Of a stretch of 64,000 nucleotides of DNA, positions 60,996-64,000 are shown one piece after another. How positions within the stretch are numbered: the first letter of the stretch is position 1; every line of letters starts with the position of its first letter. A model generated the notes under the pieces. That model worked only from the letters and a program-made list of their open reading frames with translations, was not told the DNA's origin and did no database searches. This DNA is from Pelomonas lactea (GTDB taxonomy: Bacteria > Pseudomonadota > Gammaproteobacteria > Burkholderiales > Burkholderiaceae_C), in assembly GCF_043555885.1 (NCBI RefSeq), contig NZ_JBIGHX010000002.1:886358-950357 (forward strand), read 5' to 3'. The position numbers and the translations under genes were made by a program.

Positions 60996-62606
60996 ATGTC
61001 GCTGCGCCAACTGCTCCGTCCCCGCCTCGCGCTGCCCGCGATGTTCGTCGTGCTGGCCCTGGGCGCCTGGCTGCGCCTGGCGGGCATCCAGTGGGGCCTG
61101 CCCTATCTGTACGACGTCGACGAGCCGGTCTTCGTGACGAAGGCCTTCAAGGTGCTGGCATCGCGCGACCTGAATCCGCACTGGTTCGGCCATCCGGGCA
61201 CCATCACGATCTACACGAACGCGGCGGCATTCGCGCTGGACGGCGTGCGCGCCGTCGTCGTCGGCGAGGTGCAGCAGCTGTCGGAGCTTGGCAAGGCGTT
61301 CTGGAGCGAGCCGTCGCGGTTCTACCTCGTCGCCCGCTGGGTGGCCGCCACCTTCGGCATCGCCACCATCGCCGTCACGGCGCTGCTGGCGCGGCAGTTC
61401 CTCGGCGTGGTGCCGGCGCTGGGCGCGGGCCTGCTGCTGGCCGTGGCGCCGCTGCATGTGGAGTTCTCGCAGATCGCCCGCACGGACGCGCAGCACACCT
61501 TTTTGCTGACGCTGTTCGCGCTGCTGTGCTGCCGCGCGGCCGCCATCGGCCGGCTGGCCCACTATGCGGCGGCCGGCGCGGTGCTGGGCCTGGCCGTCAG
61601 CTGCAAGTACCCGTCCGTCGTCGCGTCCATCGGGCTGATCACGGCCTTCGTCGTGGACCAGCGCCGCGCCCGCCCGGACAAGCCCGCCGCCTGGCAGCCC
61701 ATCGCCATTGCCACGGCCGCCTGCATCGCCGCTGCGTTTGTCGGTTCACCCTACATGTTCCTGGACTTCGCGCAGGTGCTGAAGGACGTGGCCGGCGAAG
61801 CCCGCACCACCCACCTCGGCGCGACGAGCCCGGGGTTCGCGCCGTCGCTGCGCGGCTACTTGGAGGCGCTGACGCTGGACAGCTTCGGTCCAGCAGCCGT
61901 CATCGCGCTGGCTGGCGGCGCCGGGGTGCTGGCGACACGGCGGCTCGCGCTGCCGGTGCTGGCGCTGGCGGGCGGCTACCTGCTCTTCATCTCGTCGCTG
62001 AACCTGCACTGGACGCGCTGGGTCATCCCCGTGCTGCCGCTGTTCTGCATCCTGCTGGCGGCGCTGCTGGAGCTGCCGGCGCGGCTGTTTGCCGAACGCG
62101 CGCTGCCGCGCCAGGCCGGACAGGCCATCGCGGCCGTGCTGCTGGGCCTGTGTGTCGCCCAGGGCCTGCACGCCAGCCACACCAGCGTGCGCGAGCGTCA
62201 GGCGGATGACAACCGGACGCTGGCCAGCCGCTGGGTGGCGCAGCACATCCCGCAGGGCTCGCGGATCGCCATCGAGAGCGGCGCACCGCAGCCCGACAAC
62301 CGCCACTACGAGGTCTACGCGGCCGACGAGCACGGGCTGCTCGTGAAGGACACGTCACCCTATGTGTACGCCTGGACGTCGGGCAACCTCGGCAAGCTCA
62401 ACCAGCCGGGCGACGTGCGCGCAGCCGGCATCCGGTACGTGATGCTGGGCGACACGCTGGGCCTGATGGAGCGCGAGCCGGCCGCCTATGCAGCCGGGAT
62501 CGCCAAGTACCGCCAGACGCTGGGCCCGGCGGAACTCGTCTACGAATCAAGGCCCACACCCGGCATCAACCGCGGCAGCCACGTGCGCATCTACCGGCTG
62601 TTGTGA
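60996..62606 (+). CDS. Glycosyltransferase family 39 (ArnT/PMT-like) membrane protein
   Basis: 536 residues with about ten transmembrane helices. YDVDEPVFVTKAFKVLASRD carries the acidic DE motif in the first periplasmic loop, as in GT-C enzymes; the C-terminal soluble part is periplasmic. It would transfer a sugar from undecaprenyl phosphate to the glycan. It follows GT2 by 2 nt, giving a Gtr-like trio. Confidence 0.9.
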   Translation: MSLRQLLRPRLALPAMFVVLALGAWLRLAGIQWGLPYLYDVDEPVFVTKAFKVLASRDLNPHWFGHPGTITIYTNAAAFALDGVRAVVVGEVQQLSELGKAFWSEPSRFYLVARWVAATFGIATIAVTALLARQFLGVVPALGAGLLLAVAPLHVEFSQIARTDAQHTFLLTLFALLCCRAAAIGRLAHYAAAGAVLGLAVSCKYPSVVASIGLITAFVVDQRRARPDKPAAWQPIAIATAACIAAAFVGSPYMFLDFAQVLKDVAGEARTTHLGATSPGFAPSLRGYLEALTLDSFGPAAVIALAGGAGVLATRRLALPVLALAGGYLLFISSLNLHWTRWVIPVLPLFCILLAALLELPARLFAERALPRQAGQAIAAVLLGLCVAQGLHASHTSVRERQADDNRTLASRWVAQHIPQGSRIAIESGAPQPDNRHYEVYAADEHGLLVKDTSPYVYAWTSGNLGKLNQPGDVRAAGIRYVMLGDTLGLMEREPAAYAAGIAKYRQTLGPAELVYESRPTPGINRGSHVRIYRLL

Positions 62607-62610
62607 ACCC

Positions 62611-63741
62611 TCAGCCGCGGCCCGAGGCGTACAGCGCGCCGTAGCGGGCCGTCATGCCGGCGAGGTCGAACTCGGCGCAGGCACGGCGCCTGGACGCGTC
62701 GGCCAGCGCCCGGCGCCGCGCGGGCTCCCGCACCAGGCCGGCCAGCGCCGCGGCGAGCGCTTCGGCATCGCCGGCCGGCACGAGCAGGCCGTTGATGCCG
62801 TTGCTGACCAGCTCCGGATTGCCCCCCACCGCGGTGGCGACGGGCGCACAGCCGCAGGCCATGGCCTCCAGCAGCGTGTTGCTGATGCCCTCGGCCAGCG
62901 ACGGCAGCGCGAAGATGTCCACCTGGGGCAGCAGCGCCGCGATGTCAGCGCGGTCGCCGGGCAGCCAGGCCTGCTGCGCGGCGCCGGCATCGGCCAGCCG
63001 CTGCCGCGCCGCCTCCAGCAGCGGGCCGCCGCCCAGCATCGCCAGCCGCAGGGCGGGCCACTGCGCGGGGCACAACTCGCGCAGGCGCAGAAAAGCCTCG
63101 ACCAGGTTGAGCGGATCCTTCACCGCCTGCATGCGGCCCACGGCGCCGATGACCAGGTGCTCGCCGCGCCGGTAGGGCCAGGCCGCGGGCACGTCGGCGG
63201 TCGGCGCGAAGCGCCGGGTATCCACGCCGTTGCAGATGCGCTGCACGCGCGGGGCGGGCAACCCGACCGGGCCGGTGAGGTAGTCCTCGATGGCCCGGGA
63301 CAGCGCCACGAAACGGTGCGTGCCCATGCCATACAGCCGGCGCAGGCGCTGGTTGGTGCGGTTCACGCCGCCCAGGTCGCCGGTGTCCCAGCCATGCTCG
63401 CTGTGCACGCGCAGCGGCACGCCGGCCGCCCAGGCCGGCCACTGGAACTCCATGGCCCCCAGGTTGCGCGTGTGCACGACCGCAGGCCGCAGTTCCCGCA
63501 GCAGCCGGTAGACGCGCGGGTACAGCCAGAAACCCTGCCCCGGCGGCTTGTTCAGCGCGATGAACTGCGTGCCCGGCGCCTGCACGCGGTCCTTGAAGGC
63601 CGTGATCTCGGTGACCGCCACCACCGCATGCCGGAAGGCCGGCAGGTGGTTGATGAGGTTGACGACGCCGTTCTCCAGCCCGCCCGTGTCGAAGCGGTGC
63701 AGCAGATGGACGACCAGCGGCCGCGGGTCTGGAGGCGGCAC
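62611..63741 (-). CDS. TIGR03088 family PEP-CTERM/XrtA-system glycosyltransferase
   Basis: 376 residues, GT4. VVHLLHRFDTGGLENGVVNLIN at the start, HSEHGWDTGDLGGVNR, GAVGRMQAVKDPLNLVEAF, and PSLAEGISNTLLEAMACGCAPVATAVGGNPE are typical of TIGR03088. Start is GTG 63741. It is convergent with the GT39 gene, 4 nt apart. Confidence 0.94.
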   Translation of the reverse strand: MPPPDPRPLVVHLLHRFDTGGLENGVVNLINHLPAFRHAVVAVTEITAFKDRVQAPGTQFIALNKPPGQGFWLYPRVYRLLRELRPAVVHTRNLGAMEFQWPAWAAGVPLRVHSEHGWDTGDLGGVNRTNQRLRRLYGMGTHRFVALSRAIEDYLTGPVGLPAPRVQRICNGVDTRRFAPTADVPAAWPYRRGEHLVIGAVGRMQAVKDPLNLVEAFLRLRELCPAQWPALRLAMLGGGPLLEAARQRLADAGAAQQAWLPGDRADIAALLPQVDIFALPSLAEGISNTLLEAMACGCAPVATAVGGNPELVSNGINGLLVPAGDAEALAAALAGLVREPARRRALADASRRRACAEFDLAGMTARYGALYASGRG

Positions 63742-63824
63742 AGCTCAGCGCCGCCCGGCCGCCCGAAGGCGCTGACGCAGTCCCTCGGGGGGCAGCGTGC
63801 AGGGCACGCGCGGGGGCTTCATCC

Positions 63825-64000
63825 TTACAGGCGCCAGAGCCGGAAGCCGGCGTCCTGCAGCGCGGCGGCGTCGAACGCCGCCTTCACGTCGATGAACGCG
63901 CCACCCTTGACCAGCTTCTTGCCGATGTCCTCGACGCTCAGCGCGGCGTACTCCTTGTGCGACACCGCCGCCACGATGGCATCCGCCCGCGGCAGGTCGT
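63825..64000 (-). CDS. Nucleotide-sugar dehydrogenase, C-terminal fragment (TviB-like; 5' end outside window)
   Basis: The last 57 codons of a UDP-sugar dehydrogenase, ending TAA at 63825-63827. Visible: ADAIVAAVSHKEYAALSVED, KLVKGGAFIDVKAAFD, and the closing GFRLWRL, the NAD-binding C-terminal domain as in TviB/WbpO (UDP-N-acetylgalactosamine or UDP-glucosamine type 6-dehydrogenases). Starts beyond the window. It is different from the AlgD-like gene at 56042. It lies 83 nt upstream of the TIGR03088 gene. Confidence 0.85.
   Translation of the reverse strand, partial: DLPRADAIVAAVSHKEYAALSVEDIGKKLVKGGAFIDVKAAFDAAALQDAGFRLWRL

Overview
The window is about 64 kb of very GC-rich DNA, densely packed with genes. 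Many adjacent genes overlap by 4 nt (ATGA, GTGA or TTGA). The gene content points to a betaproteobacterium of the order Burkholderiales, probably the Rubrivivax/Roseateles/Leptothrix group. The supporting markers are an exosortase A (XrtA)-associated exopolysaccharide locus, an ECF41 sigma factor with a CMD partner, the Aat/Bpt N-degron pair and an AlgD-like dehydrogenase. This taxonomic call is an inference from gene content. I saw no tRNA, rRNA, CRISPR array, IS element or prophage. No gene-free stretch exceeds 300 nt; the longest are 7739-7944 and 59298-59525, both between divergent genes.

Layout, left part (1-22 kb): the tail of aconitase A; an acyltransferase-3 gene whose first ~50 codons lie in a multi-hairpin sequence; an MscS channel and a cation/proton antiporter; two small hypothetical genes; a hybrid-less sensor kinase with an ABC_sub_bind protein, divergent from a TonB-dependent receptor; a TPP enzyme coupled to two short citrate-synthase-like proteins; an M28 peptidase; an ECF41 sigma factor with a carboxymuconolactone decarboxylase and a visible ECF41-type promoter; an ABC-2 exporter; a DUF3820/phosphodiester-glycosidase pair; and a chemotaxis receptor.

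Middle part (22-36 kb): a potassium operon read on the minus strand. Its order is 31-aa ORF, kdpF, kdpA, kdpB, a decayed torF-like porin, kdpC, 43-aa ORF, corA, kdpD, kdpE. Upstream lie an 11-bp-period direct repeat and a hairpin over the first ribosome binding site. Next come riboflavin synthase, an ammonium transporter with a sigma-54-type promoter and an intrinsic terminator, an ArsC/Spx-family gene, and the aat-bpt pair.

Right part (35.8-64 kb): a large XrtA-associated exopolysaccharide cluster. A minus-strand pair (acyl-CoA ligase, PLP decarboxylase) diverges from a ~12.5 kb plus-strand operon: ACP, hydrolases 2 and 1, TPR protein, three glycosyltransferases, flippase, WbsX-like protein, FemAB-like acyltransferase, asparagine-synthase-like protein and UDP-GlcNAc 2-epimerase. 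A converging minus-strand operon carries the XrtA amidotransferase, AlgD-like dehydrogenase, TIGR03087 glycosyltransferase, another glycosyltransferase, XrtA O-glycosylation ligase and polysaccharide deacetylase. Then follow a GtrA/GT2/GT39 trio, a TIGR03088 glycosyltransferase and the 3' end of a nucleotide-sugar dehydrogenase. The exosortase itself, chain-length proteins and the initiating sugar transferase are not in the window and probably lie beyond 64,000.

Together these genes describe a cell that controls potassium, magnesium and ammonium uptake, senses its envelope, and makes a complex, probably acidic and acyl/amide-modified exopolysaccharide linked to PEP-CTERM protein sorting.
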